Origin: Chrysochromulina tobinii
Lineage: Eukaryota > Haptophyta > Prymnesiales > Chrysochromulinaceae
DNA: 26,901 nt
Reading direction: 5' to 3'
Assembly (NCBI GenBank): GCA_001275005.1
Contig: JWZX01003093.1
Location: forward strand, 1-26,901
Shown: positions 9,406 through 17,477 of the stretch, piece by piece
Layout: every line of letters starts with the position of its first letter
Position numbering within the stretch: the stretch's first letter is position 1
Position numbers and translations under genes: made by a program
The notes under the pieces: model-generated
Told to the model about the DNA's origin: nothing
The model's input: the letters and a program-made list of their open reading frames with translations, nothing else
The model's database searches: none

Positions 9406-10371
9406 ATGTTGGAGGGGGCAGGCCAGGATGTTGGTGGCTTTCGCTCCATCATCCAATACGTATCCGCCAAAAGCCTGCGTGCTGCAAAGCATGGGCATGG
9501 AGGTGGAGAGGATAAGCTCGGCCACTGGAATTCGCAGGTCGGACAGGACCGCACGATAGCGCTACTTACTGACTACAAGCCTGGTTTCTTCATAGACCTC
9601 GCTGCTAACGAGCCCGTCTTACTCTCCAACACACGCGCGCTGGAGCGTGACTACGGTTGGCGAGGAATCTGTATTGACGGAAACCAAAAAATGCTGGAGA
9701 AGCTCGTAACGGATCGTACCTGCACGGTGGTCAGAGGTATTGTTTCATCCAAGAGCGGTGACATGGTTGAGTTTCAGAAACCGATCAGCGATGGCAAAGT
9801 TGATCACAACGATGGTTATGCTGGGATTCTGAGTAATTCGACTGACAACAAGAAGGTGAAAAGGGGCTGGCTAGTTGTCCACGAGACGACTGTCACCCTT
9901 GTTGACATCCTCAGACACCTGGATGCGCCGCCCGAGATCGACTATCTGTCTCTCGACATTGAGGGGAGCGAAGACGGAGCAATGCTGCCTCACGACTTCA
10001 ACCGATACCGCTTCAAGTTCCTTACCATCGAGAGGCCAAGTGCCGTGCTCCGAGAGTTTCTGCGCTCCATGGGCTACGGATACCTGGTGAATCACGGGTG
10101 CTTTGGCGACCAGCTATGGGCGCATAACTCGCGCCTCGGGACTGCCGCCGCCAAGCTCAACATGACACTCACGCATGACTCGCGCCTCGAGACTGCCGCC
10201 GCCAAGCTCAACATGACGCTCAACACACGTGCGTGTCGGGGAGCAGGAAGCACGCCTGTGCTCCTGAACGGTCAATGGGCAACATGCCACGGAGGGGCCC
10301 CATACTGGTGCGCATCAGGGCTGAAAGCCCAGATGAAACCTTTTGGGTACGGGTGGTACACTGACGAGTAG
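9406..10371 (+). CDS. FkbM-family SAM-dependent methyltransferase
   Basis: 321 residues. The fold is a class I methyltransferase of the FkbM/Methyltransf_21 type. SQVGQDRTIALL (43-54) matches the usual entry motif. FFIDLAANEP (61-70) is the SAM-binding motif I, although the normal GAN is AAN. GICIDGNQKMLEKL (87-100) corresponds to the acidic strand-2 region. TTVTLVDILRHL (161-172) and DYLSLDIEGSEDG (179-191) are the strongest family signatures, followed by FLTIERP (205-211). FkbM enzymes usually O-methylate sugars or natural products; the substrate here is unknown. Residues 240-273 carry a 17-residue tandem duplication, and the Cys-containing C-terminus looks lineage-specific. No signal peptide is obvious. 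Start is the first ATG; an upstream exon cannot be excluded. Divergent from the ferlin. Confidence 0.8.
   Translation: MLEGAGQDVGGFRSIIQYVSAKSLRAAKHGHGGGEDKLGHWNSQVGQDRTIALLTDYKPGFFIDLAANEPVLLSNTRALERDYGWRGICIDGNQKMLEKLVTDRTCTVVRGIVSSKSGDMVEFQKPISDGKVDHNDGYAGILSNSTDNKKVKRGWLVVHETTVTLVDILRHLDAPPEIDYLSLDIEGSEDGAMLPHDFNRYRFKFLTIERPSAVLREFLRSMGYGYLVNHGCFGDQLWAHNSRLGTAAAKLNMTLTHDSRLETAAAKLNMTLNTRACRGAGSTPVLLNGQWATCHGGAPYWCASGLKAQMKPFGYGWYTDE
10123..10224 (+). repeat. 51-bp in-frame tandem duplication in the methyltransferase gene
   Basis: Two adjacent 51-base units (10123-10173 and 10174-10224) encode 17 residues each, with the shared core TAAAKLNMTL. They differ at only a few bases, changing N to D, G to E and the final T to N. 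The duplication is recent and preserves the reading frame. Confidence 0.85.
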
Positions 10372-11020
10372 TTCGCGCGTGTTTCCGGGCGTTCGCTGTT
10401 GCGTGGGCGATCGGGGTCCCTCGTTCGGACATCGGAGCCGAGGGTGAAGGAAAGTGGATAAAAAGTGGAGCGTACGAATTACGGTGCCTGACACGCTCGT
10501 CCACAACCGCAGAGGATCACGTCAGACCCGCTTCGTTATCGACTGAAGTACTTTTATTTACGACAGTGCTAATGGAATGCTCCATGTTAGGTTAGGGCGC
10601 CCTGGCGGCCAAACACACTCACATCCCCTGCAAGCCCCGAAGAGGCGTGCGCGGGTGGCGCTCACAATGTCACAAAGTGTCCTATGTGTGGAGAGATCCG
10701 TCTTCCTCTTCCTTGCGTTCGATAAAACCCGTCTGAACGTCAGTGTTTCACCTTCCAGTTGGCCGCAGGAGATTGAGCGAGCTCTGCGGCGGCGAGAGCA
10801 AAGGGAACAGAGGTCAGAAGTGGGCCCCAGAATGTAGCGAGCCATGGATTCCTTCCAGGCATGGAGGAGAGGCCTGATTGGTGCATAGGCAAGCGGAACG
10901 TGTGCGGCAATTGAGAAGACGACGCAGTCGTGGGCAGCGGCTGGCCGATCAAGCTTTGCCGGGAAGGGAGGGTGGGGCACCACCATGAAACACCACGCGG
11001 CAGCAGGATTTGGGCGGGGC

Positions 11021-11088
11021 GATGGCCGAAGCAGGGCGATGGCCGAAGCAGGGCGATGGCCGAAGCAGGGCGATGGCCGAAGCAGGGC
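11021..11088. repeat. 17-bp tandem repeat, four perfect copies
   Basis: Unit GATGGCCGAAGCAGGGC is repeated four times without mismatches at 11021, 11038, 11055 and 11072, and a diverged partial unit follows. The unit length is not a multiple of three, and there is no spacer, so it is a minisatellite. Confidence 0.9.
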
Positions 11089-11173
11089 GATGGTTCGGCC
11101 TTTCATTAGAGGCCATCAGAGGTCATCAGATGTCATTAGAGGCAATCCGAGGGCGATGGCTCGGCCTTTCATT
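11085..11173. repeat. Direct repeat pair with 66-bp period adjoining the 17-bp array
   Basis: A 23-base segment starting GGGCGATGG and ending CGGCCTTTCATT occurs at 11085-11107 and again at 11151-11173 with one C/T difference. The bases between contain smaller repeats of the CATCAGA / CATTAGA type. It looks like a degenerating extension of the neighbouring array. Confidence 0.7.
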
Positions 11174-11454
11174 CATGTGCCGTTGTTCTCAGTCCCCGGC
11201 TGTCACCCCGGACTCAAGCACAGCCAAGATGTACAGGTCGTCATCGCCGTGTGCGTGTCGCGTGCGTGCGTGCGGCCGAGCCGAGCGAGCGCTGTGCCGA
11301 GCGAGCACAGTGGCCTGCGGCGTGCGCACCTCAATGTGGCCCGTCGTCGCAGTGATGCATGCTGATAACGGCGCCGGCCCGAGTGTCGACGTCCCATGTG
11401 GCCTCTGCACAGGGCGGGAGGCACGGCGGCGTGGTAGGTGCACGGGTATGTTGA

Positions 11455-11509
11455 GGCAGCGGCAGCGGCAGCAGGGGCAGCGGCGGCAGCGGCGGCAGCA
11501 GCGGCAGCT
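11455..11509. repeat. CAG/CGG-rich simple repeat tract
   Basis: About 55 bases made of GGCAGC and GGCGGC units. It is open in several frames but shows no conserved protein context, so it is taken as a trinucleotide/hexanucleotide microsatellite. Confidence 0.75.
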
Positions 11510-11701
11510 GTGCAGAAGTCCGGCGAGAGCTCTTGTGCCCGAACTTAGGATGAAGATCCAGCAGTGAAAAGAGCACTCGCGTGGGAGGCATGGGCTGGAA
11601 CCTCAGCTTGAGCTTCGGGTGATCGGCTCTCGCATGAAGCATAGGCCACAACCGCGAAACAGGGTGGCGGCAGGGCTCTGTTCGTTTCATGCTGGAAGGG
11701 T

Positions 11702-11737
11702 GTGCGGCGCGTGCGGCGCGTGCGGCGCGTGCGGCGC
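11702..11737. repeat. 9-bp tandem repeat, four copies
   Basis: Unit GTGCGGCGC is repeated four times in succession and then decays. In one forward frame it would encode a CGA repeat, but no gene is supported there. Confidence 0.8.
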
Positions 11738-12060
11738 GTGCGGGCCTGGCAACCAGAGAGCTGTCCGACGTGATGAAAATCCAGGCTCAAATCATCGGCT
11801 CGCTAATTCGGAAGGCAGCAGTGGAAGTTTCTCTTCATCCAGCTCGAATCCAGGGATCGGAAGCGAAGGAGCGCGGTGTGCGGCGAGCATCGAAGCGAAA
11901 GCACACCTCTGCGTAGACGCCCTCGATCCGGCGGCTGTGCACGTGTGTTGGTTTGTCCTGCTATCGCCGCAGGTTGCGTCGCTGGGCAGAGTTGCAGGCT
12001 CCGACATGACGTGGCCTACCCCGTGACCAGCGCTGCTCGCAATCACAACTCGCCGACCAC

Positions 12061-12080
12061 AAGTCAAGTCAAGTCAAGTC
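12061..12080. repeat. AAGTC pentanucleotide microsatellite
   Basis: Four perfect AAGTC units lie about 140 bases upstream of the OTU gene start, probably in its promoter or 5' UTR. Confidence 0.8.
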
Positions 12081-12217
12081 ACAAATTCACACCTCGTAGG
12101 ACGTTTTATGGCTCCCCAGGCAGAGTCAGGACATCTATTCTAATGGAGGAACACCTGAGTCCCCTTCAACAGCCCATTCACAGCCGATGATTTTCATTCA
12201 CACGTCTCTCTGCGACG

Positions 12218-13111
12218 ATGGGCGACGATGGTCCAGATATGAGCCTCTTCGACTTTAGCAGCAGCGACGACGAGGGCAAGCCGAAGGCGAAGGACAAGGA
12301 CGCTGCTCAGTCCTCCGATTCCAAGGCCATCCTCAAGCGGCACCGCCAGGAGGAGCAGCAGATCCGCACCGAAGCAAAGGCCAAGGTGCGAAGCATTCCC
12401 AAGGGCGACCGGGAGGCGAAGCAGAAGGCCGACGAGGAGCTCGAGAAAGCGCTCGCTGAGATGAGCGTGCGGCATGCCCAGGAGCTTGCCACGGCGGAGG
12501 GCGCCGACGGCACTGCGGCCATCCAGGCAGGCATGGCCGGCATGGGCGTGTCTGGCGGCGGCAAGTCCGGTAAGAAGAAGTCGAAGAAGGAGAAGGCGGA
12601 GGAGGAGGAACGCGCACGTGAGAAGCGCATCTCCGACCATCACGCCGGCGCGGGGCCATCCGAGCGCGACGTTGAGCTCGGCAAGCTCGAGGCGATCCTC
12701 TCGCCTCTTGGGCTGGCGGTGCACGACATCGCTGCCGACGGCCACTGCTTGTACCGCTCGCTCGCGCACCAGTTACAGGCCGGCGGCGAGCCCATCGACT
12801 TTACTCAGTGCCGTGCGGACATCGCCGCGTACATGCGCAAGCATCCGCACGACTTCGAGCCCTACCTCGAGGAGGGCTGCACCGACTTCGGTGCCTACTG
12901 CGAGACGGTAGAGCACTCGAGTGAGTGGGGAGGCCAGCTGGAGATCGCGGCGCTCGCGCATGCGCGCAAGCGCAAGGTGACCGTCTACTCGGCCGATGCG
13001 CCCGCGCTCACCGCTGGCGAGGAGTACGACGATGAGAGCCCGATCCTGCTCGCCTTCCACCGACACTATTTTGGGCTCGGTGCGCACTACAATGCTGTCG
13101 TGCCCAAATAG
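12218..13111 (+). CDS. OTUD6B: OTUD6-like OTU-family cysteine deubiquitinase
   Basis: 297 residues, close to the usual OTUD6B length. OTU enzymes cleave ubiquitin from substrates; OTUD6B orthologues act on translation and proteasome-linked targets in the cytosol. The N-terminal half (about 38-145) is a charged helical region with coiled-coil character and Lys-rich stretches, as in OTUD6 proteins. The catalytic OTU domain spans about 155-297. It has D174-G-H-C177-L-Y-R (Asp and nucleophile Cys), EWGGQLEIAALAHARK (236-251, the conserved WGG-QLEL motif) and GLGAHYNAVV with catalytic His290 near the end. The acidic SSSDDEG head suggests a phosphorylatable tail. Start is the first ATG; a second Met seven codons in is possible. 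It is intronless and convergent with the kinase gene. Family assignment is secure; the symbol is by similarity. Confidence 0.9.
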   Translation: MGDDGPDMSLFDFSSSDDEGKPKAKDKDAAQSSDSKAILKRHRQEEQQIRTEAKAKVRSIPKGDREAKQKADEELEKALAEMSVRHAQELATAEGADGTAAIQAGMAGMGVSGGGKSGKKKSKKEKAEEEERAREKRISDHHAGAGPSERDVELGKLEAILSPLGLAVHDIAADGHCLYRSLAHQLQAGGEPIDFTQCRADIAAYMRKHPHDFEPYLEEGCTDFGAYCETVEHSSEWGGQLEIAALAHARKRKVTVYSADAPALTAGEEYDDESPILLAFHRHYFGLGAHYNAVVPK

Positions 13112-13428
13112 GCGAAGCTCGTGATCCTTTTTGAGTTGGTAATACATGGTTAGAAAGGTGGGCCCTTACGACTGCTGACCATCGAGGTGATCGACGTAGG
13201 ACGTACACACGAAAGGAAACCCTGTAAAGTTTCGCGCGGCGTTGTAAATCTAATATCAATCGCGATCGCGCGGGGGTCCGGTACGTCTCGACGCTCCTGT
13301 ATGGTTGCGCGACGCCAAGCATGCCGAAGGATTTTGCCGTGCATGCTCCCGCCGCGCCGCGACCGTTCCGTTACCGCTACGGCTAGTAACTCTTAACTCC
13401 TTTATATACAACCGTCAAGAGTAAAGAC
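13112..13428. other. Convergent intergenic region (3' ends of OTU and kinase genes)
   Basis: 317 bases between the two convergent stop codons. It is more AT-rich than its surroundings, with TGTAAA at about 13223, TTGTAAAT at about 13243 and a TTTATATA stretch at about 13401-13408. These could serve as 3'-end formation signals. No open frame of note. Confidence 0.45.
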
Positions 13429-15361
13429 TCATAGGGCAATCATGGTACAAGATGTGAGGTCCACTTTCTCGAAGAAAGCCTCGAGCGTGCTCCGCTGCTC
13501 GGGCGTCACATTCCAGCCGCGCGGCGAGGAGAGTGGGTCCACGTGCCTCCGCGGTGTGTCCCCGTGCTCCTCTGCGCCGCCCCCGCAGTGGATCCACGTC
13601 CCCCCACGGGCCTGCAGTGGATCCACGTGCCCCCGCAGGCCTGCAGTGGGTCCAGATGCCCCCGCGGGCCTGTCCCCGTGCAGTAGGCCCGCGCGCTCCT
13701 CTGACCGATGGCGCCGGGCACCGCCCGCGACTGCGTAGCGCATCCCCCCGCTAGCGTCGGAGTCCTCGGGGCCTGGGAGAGGGCCTGGCAGCCAGAGGGT
13801 CTCTCGCGCAGCTTGGGCTGCCTCTAGGGCGTGGAGTCGCGCGACCGAGTGCACAACGCTCGATCCGACGCTCGAGCCCACAGAGTAGGCTGTGCTCGTC
13901 GAGTCCTGCCGCTCGAGCCGCACCGCGATGCTCGAGATGGCGCTCGTGGAGCTCGATGAGGTGGTGCCATCGCGCGAGGCGGAGTAGGAGACGGAGCACA
14001 TGGCTGCCGAGCCCGTGCTTGTGTGCGACGCCGTCTTGGGCTCCAACAGTCCGGGGGCCCGTGCCGAGGGCGGGAGCCTTGTGGGGATGAAGGGGGCCCA
14101 GGGGGAGGGGGAGGGGGGGAGCCTTGTGGGGATGAAGGGGGCCCAGGGCGGCGGGGGCGCGTGCATGTGGCACGCGAGCCACGGATGTGCGGCGGCCTCT
14201 GCAATGGTGGCCCGGCGTGAGGGGTCAAAGACGAGTAGCCGATCGAGCAGCTGCAGCAGCGACGCAGAGAAGGCGTCCTCGAGCGGCTTGTGCGGGTAGA
14301 AGGAGAAGATCGTACGCATCGTCGACTCCCCCCGCCCCTGTGCTTCGACGACACGACGCGCACGCCAGTCAACCTCGGCGTCGGCGTGCTCGAAGGGGAA
14401 GAAGCCCAAGTGAATGGCGAAGAGGCAGACGCCGAGCGACCACGTGTCCGCAAGGAAACCATCATACCCGGTCCCGCGCACCATCGGGAACTGCTTGTTG
14501 GTCACCTCGGGCGCCATGTACGATCGGCTTCCACAGCGTGAGTGAAGTAGCTCTGGCAGCACGAGCCCATCGGCCGAGATCGCATGCTGGTGTGCGAGGC
14601 CCCAGTCGACGACCTTGAGCTGCATGGCCTCGGGCTCGCCTTCATGCCCGCAGAGCAGCACGTTCTCGAGCTTCAGGTCGCGGTGCGCGATCCCAAGCGA
14701 GTGCGCCGTGCGCACCGCATCGACTAGCTGCGCAAAGAGAGGCGCCGACACGGCCTCGGCCAGCCCCGTTCTTCTTGATCACGAACTCGAAGAGCTCGCC
14801 GCCGCGGCACGCCTCCATGACTAGAAAGTGGTAATGATGGAGCGGATTCGTGAGCGGCGTCGTCGAGCTGTCTTCGACCTTGATCTCGCCCGCCTTGGCC
14901 TCCTCGGGCCGGATGTGCGCGTGGAAGTGGCACAGTCCCGGGTGGCGAGTATCGCTCAGCCGGCGCAGCATGGCGACCTCGCGCTCCAGATTGGAAGGCT
15001 TCATGCGGCCATCCGGGATGATCTTGATAGCCACCTGCTCACCCGTGCAGAGGTCGGTGCCGGCCAGCACCGCGCCGTACGCGCCCAAGCCCAGCTTGCG
15101 CGAGCTTGCCACGAAACGCGTGCGCTGAAGCACGGCAGGAGAGTCCACGGGCATGTTGCGGCTCAAGGACGTGCTGATAGAATTGGCCTTGCTTGGAGCG
15201 GCCGAGCCCATTGAGCTCTGTGCCGGCGCGGCTGGAGCAGGCTGCAGGGGTTGTGATGTGCGCACTGTGATGCGCAGGGCGAAGCGGCCATAGCGCGACT
15301 TTTGCTGCTCGGGCGCCTGCTGCTTTGTCGTGAAGAAGCCCATGGGCAAGGGAGAGGCCAA
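13429..15361 (-). CDS. Serine/threonine protein kinase (CAMK/SNF1-like), one frame break
   Basis: About 643 residues once one surplus base is bridged (frame one 15361-14765, frame two 14763-13429). Kinase motifs run in order across the break: Gly-rich loop GLGAYG (91-96), VAIK with Lys113, alpha-C EREVAMLRRL (Glu about 128), hinge LVMEACRGGELFEFV, catalytic IAHRDLKLEN (Asp about 228), metal site VVDWGLA (252-254, DWG instead of DFG), YMAPEV (282-286), a DTWSLGVCLFA helix and a terminal HPWL. All catalytic residues are present, so the protein is probably active. The head (1-80) is Ser/Ala/Gln-rich. The tail after about 400 is low complexity with a 15-residue repeat (WAPFIPTRLPPS) and a 29-bp DNA repeat, ending in EQRSTLEAFFEKVD. 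Subfamily is uncertain. It lies downstream of the CIMIP2-like gene on the same strand. Confidence 0.85.
13586..13672. repeat. 29-bp tandem repeat, three copies, in the kinase 3' coding region
   Basis: Units of 29 bases begin with CAGTGG at 13586, 13615 and 13644 and end in GGCCTG, with a few substitutions. As 29 is not a multiple of three, successive copies are read in different frames and give different peptides. The tail peptide here is therefore unlikely to be conserved. Confidence 0.8.
14072..14148. repeat. 45-bp-period in-frame direct repeat in the kinase tail
   Basis: A 32-base identical segment occurs at 14072-14103 and 14117-14148, period 45. On the minus strand it encodes WAPFIPTRLPPS twice, separated by Ser/Pro residues. 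The frame is kept, which supports this part being translated. Confidence 0.8.
14764..14767 (-). other. Site of single-base frame break in the kinase gene
   Basis: A run of four C on the plus strand (GGGG on the coding strand) lies at the junction. Frame one reads K-K-N-G-A-G-R-G onward and loses kinase homology. Removing one G gives K-K-N-G-L-A-E-A, which runs directly into the alpha-E helix and the HRD motif. Homopolymer length error or a true frameshift are both possible. Confidence 0.8.
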
Positions 15362-15737
15362 CTTGGGAGAGACCTCCCTTTCTGAGAAGCGGTTTGGGAG
15401 AATTGCCTTTTCTGGGAAGATTTTTCATGGCGTTTTGTTAAATTTCGGGTTTGACGAAGGGCGCGGGTGTCGGCGTTTTGCGGCGTGCCCGTGAGGCCCT
15501 TCGGCGCAACGCTCCGGCGAGCGTCGCACCGGCGACGATGGCCAGCAGCTGCTGAGCTGGCGCGTCGGCGACTGGTCGGCGACGACGAACCAGGGGCATG
15601 GCTAGGGGCAGCCGCACCGGCCGCCTCTCGTGCCGCCGCCACCCGCGACCTCGAAGGCTTCGCCGCGAGGAGCTTGAGGGCACATTGAGCCATTGAGCCA
15701 TTGGAGCCCTTGGAGCCCACGACTCACGCGCTCATCC
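15362..15737. other. Intergenic region between kinase and CIMIP2-like genes
   Basis: 376 bases, expected to hold the kinase promoter. A minus-strand frame at 15438-15701 (87 codons) has one hydrophobic stretch, LLAIVAGATLAGAL, but is otherwise Arg-rich; I do not accept it as a gene. Just upstream of the kinase start is a pyrimidine-rich minus-strand stretch with repeated TCTCCC/TCTCAG words. Short ATTGAGCC direct repeats are at about 15684-15700. Confidence 0.4.
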
Positions 15738-16739
15738 TCATGCCCCGAGGTCGGGCATGCGCGTCGGCGAGCCCGCGTAAAAGGGGCGGTGCTTCGCGTA
15801 GTGCTCATTCGAGCTGATAGGCGACGTGCTCGCCCCGTACATGGGCACGCCGCGCCAGTCGGACGAGCCAAAAGCCCCAACGTCTCTGCCGGGCAGGTGG
15901 CCCTTGTAGCCCGGGATCGAGGAGGCAGCCACGTGGGTGGCGATACTGCCCGCGACCTCGGACGGGGACTGCTGCGCCATTCGCGTCACGCGCTCGCCGT
16001 GCCCGCGCTGCTCGAAGTGCGCCGCGGTCACGCCACCCACGTGGCTCGTGCCACAGTGCGTAGGCGCGTTGGGCACATGGCCACCGTAGCCGGGCACCAC
16101 GCCGCCTACCGCCGACTTGAAGCCATCGGAGGTCGGCTGCGGCAGTGCCTGGTTGTCGTAGTGGCTGCGCAGGCCCGGAGGCTGGCCCACCGCGGCGCCC
16201 ACGTCGCGCGAGGTCGTCGAGTATGATCCTCTTGGGCGCTGCGAGGGCGGCGGTGTGCCGCCGAACTGCGCCTGCGCTGGCGAAGCGCGCCCAGGGTCCG
16301 AGCGCGGCGTCGTCTCGCGCGAGGCGCGCTGCGTACTCACCGACAGGTACGTGCGCTGGCTCTCGGGCGCCTGCGTTGCGTACGTTGAACTTGCGACCGA
16401 GCGCTGGCTAGGGCTCACCTCAAACGGGTTGCCAAAGGCGGGGCGTGTGCCGGGCCGCTGCTGGCCGCGGAAGTTGAGGGCCTGCGCCTGTGGCACCACG
16501 TCCGCGAGCGGAAGCTCCAGGCGGCCATGGCCTTGCCAGCCGCGTCCAAAATCGACCTCGGGCAGTGACGGCAAGAAGCCCATCGCCTCTGGCACCATGG
16601 AGCCGATCTCAAAGTGGTGCGAGACCGGAGGACGCCTGCCCGCCGGCTGAACCGTGGGCGCGCGACCACGCATCTCCGCGTTGGCCACGAAGGTCTGCCC
16701 GGGCGACAGGCCACGGTAGCGCGCGTCGAGGTACTCCAT
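15738..16739 (-). CDS. CIMIP2/FAM166-like (DUF2475) ciliary protein, tentative
   Basis: 333 residues from the Met at 16739 (MEYLDARYRGLSPGQTF); the frame is open to a Met 12 codons earlier. The protein is Gly/Pro/Ser-rich with two copies of a PGYxGHxP motif, VVPGYGGHVPNAP and SIPGYKGHLPGRD, each followed by a G-x-S segment. This P-G-Y-x-G pattern is typical of the DUF2475 proteins CIMIP2A-C, which bind inside ciliary doublet microtubules. The N-terminal YRGLSPGQTF may be a third, diverged copy. If right, the organism has a motile flagellum. The middle (about 100-200) is low complexity, Ser/Thr/Gln-rich. No membrane segment or signal peptide. It is divergent from the gene at 16806 across a very short spacer. 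The motif match is clear but short, so confidence in family is moderate. Confidence 0.6.
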   Translation of the reverse strand: MEYLDARYRGLSPGQTFVANAEMRGRAPTVQPAGRRPPVSHHFEIGSMVPEAMGFLPSLPEVDFGRGWQGHGRLELPLADVVPQAQALNFRGQQRPGTRPAFGNPFEVSPSQRSVASSTYATQAPESQRTYLSVSTQRASRETTPRSDPGRASPAQAQFGGTPPPSQRPRGSYSTTSRDVGAAVGQPPGLRSHYDNQALPQPTSDGFKSAVGGVVPGYGGHVPNAPTHCGTSHVGGVTAAHFEQRGHGERVTRMAQQSPSEVAGSIATHVAASSIPGYKGHLPGRDVGAFGSSDWRGVPMYGASTSPISSNEHYAKHRPFYAGSPTRMPDLGA

Positions 16740-16871
16740 GTGCCTACCCCGCGGGGTGCAACTTGTCTTCGGCACGAATCGGTGGACTTTTAGAACTTTC
16801 CGGATATGGAAATGTTATTCACGTCGGCGAATGGAGTGAGTGAGAGAGTGAGTGAGAACGGAAGCACCATC
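16740..16871. promoter_or_regulatory. Short divergent promoter, CIMIP2-like gene / 16806 gene
   Basis: Only 66 bases lie between the two outermost divergent starts, or about 132 if the second Met at 16872 is the plus-strand start. It holds an AT-rich core (TTTTAGAACTTTCC at about 16788) and a GAGTGAGTGA repeat at 16838-16857. The repeat would be in the 5' UTR with the later start. Inferred from orientation. Confidence 0.3.
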
Positions 16872-17477
16872 ATGAGCCAACGTTTACGTGAAGACCTGAG
16901 ACTTCCCCTGACGAGCAAACATCTAGTCTTCCAACAGCCCGCGGAAGCAGAAGTGGCTGCTCCCTCAGCCATGGTAGACGAGGGGCAAGCGGCGGCCGAT
17001 GCTGCCCCGCCCAGGGCGGCTGATGCTGCCCCGCCCAGTACGACGCGCTCCCGACGTCCCGAGGAGTTCGCAGCGCTCGCCGATTACGCTGTCTGCGACG
17101 ACTTCATGTCGGAAGCTGCGAGCGAGGTCGAAGTCTTCTCGACGATCCACGTAGAGGTCGAGAAGTACGCGAAGTCACTTGGGCTCTGCGCAAAGCAGTG
17201 CGGCGACGTCCACAGCACGATGCCGGGGTTCAAAGTCGAGTTCAACGATTTTGACGCGTCCAAACTCTTGATTTGTGAGCCTCCTATGATGGCATCCGTG
17301 GAAGGGGCATTGGTTCAATGCCTTCGCCTTATGCAAGACAGATTTGCCGTGAGTGGCACACCATTCCTCATCAGTACTGAGTACTCTGGAGAACGATCTA
17401 TCATCTGCCGAAGGGGCGAGGAGGTTGCGATGGAGAAGAAGGACTACTTCAAGGCCTTCCGTGCCGTGACACCGTGA
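16806..17477 (+). CDS. Hypothetical protein, first part of a two-frame locus
   Basis: 223 residues from the first ATG, or 201 from the second Met (MSQRLREDLRL, 16872), which I prefer because the intervening codons are a GAGTGA simple repeat. Residues about 60-77 hold a duplicated ADAAPP repeat. The remainder (about 85-220) looks globular: YAVCDDFMSEAASEVEVF, then a Cys-containing helix (AKSLGLCAKQCGDV), FKVEFNDFDASKLL and FLISTEYSGERSIICRR. I do not recognise a family. No signal peptide or membrane segment. The stop at 17475-17477 overlaps a second long frame that is open well upstream of this point, so this is probably the 5' part of one gene that continues to 18034 through a frame break or short intron. 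Confidence 0.55.
   Translation: MEMLFTSANGVSERVSENGSTIMSQRLREDLRLPLTSKHLVFQQPAEAEVAAPSAMVDEGQAAADAAPPRAADAAPPSTTRSRRPEEFAALADYAVCDDFMSEAASEVEVFSTIHVEVEKYAKSLGLCAKQCGDVHSTMPGFKVEFNDFDASKLLICEPPMMASVEGALVQCLRLMQDRFAVSGTPFLISTEYSGERSIICRRGEEVAMEKKDYFKAFRAVTP

Larger units (their letters stand above)
10372..12217. other. Repeat-rich intergenic region, no supported gene
   Basis: About 1.85 kb between the FkbM gene and the OTU gene. Open frames here are short, and their translations are dominated by simple repeats (for example Ser/Pro/Arg-rich frames over the 17-bp array). It contains a 17-bp tandem array, a 66-bp-spaced direct repeat, a CAG/CGG-rich tract, a 9-bp array and an AAGTC microsatellite. 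UTRs and the OTU promoter must be included, and a short spliced or non-coding gene could be hidden. Confidence 0.5.

Noticed and set aside
11021-11088. CRISPR-like array
   Set aside because: The 17-bp units are directly adjacent with no spacers, and the context is eukaryotic; it is a minisatellite.
10558-11106. Minus-strand open frame of 182 codons
   Set aside because: Its N-terminal part is simply the translated 17-bp repeat, and the remainder has no motif or coding-like composition.
15438-15701. Minus-strand 87-codon frame with a hydrophobic stretch
   Set aside because: It is mostly Arg-rich, lies in the likely kinase promoter, and overlaps an equally open alternative frame. Too weak to call.
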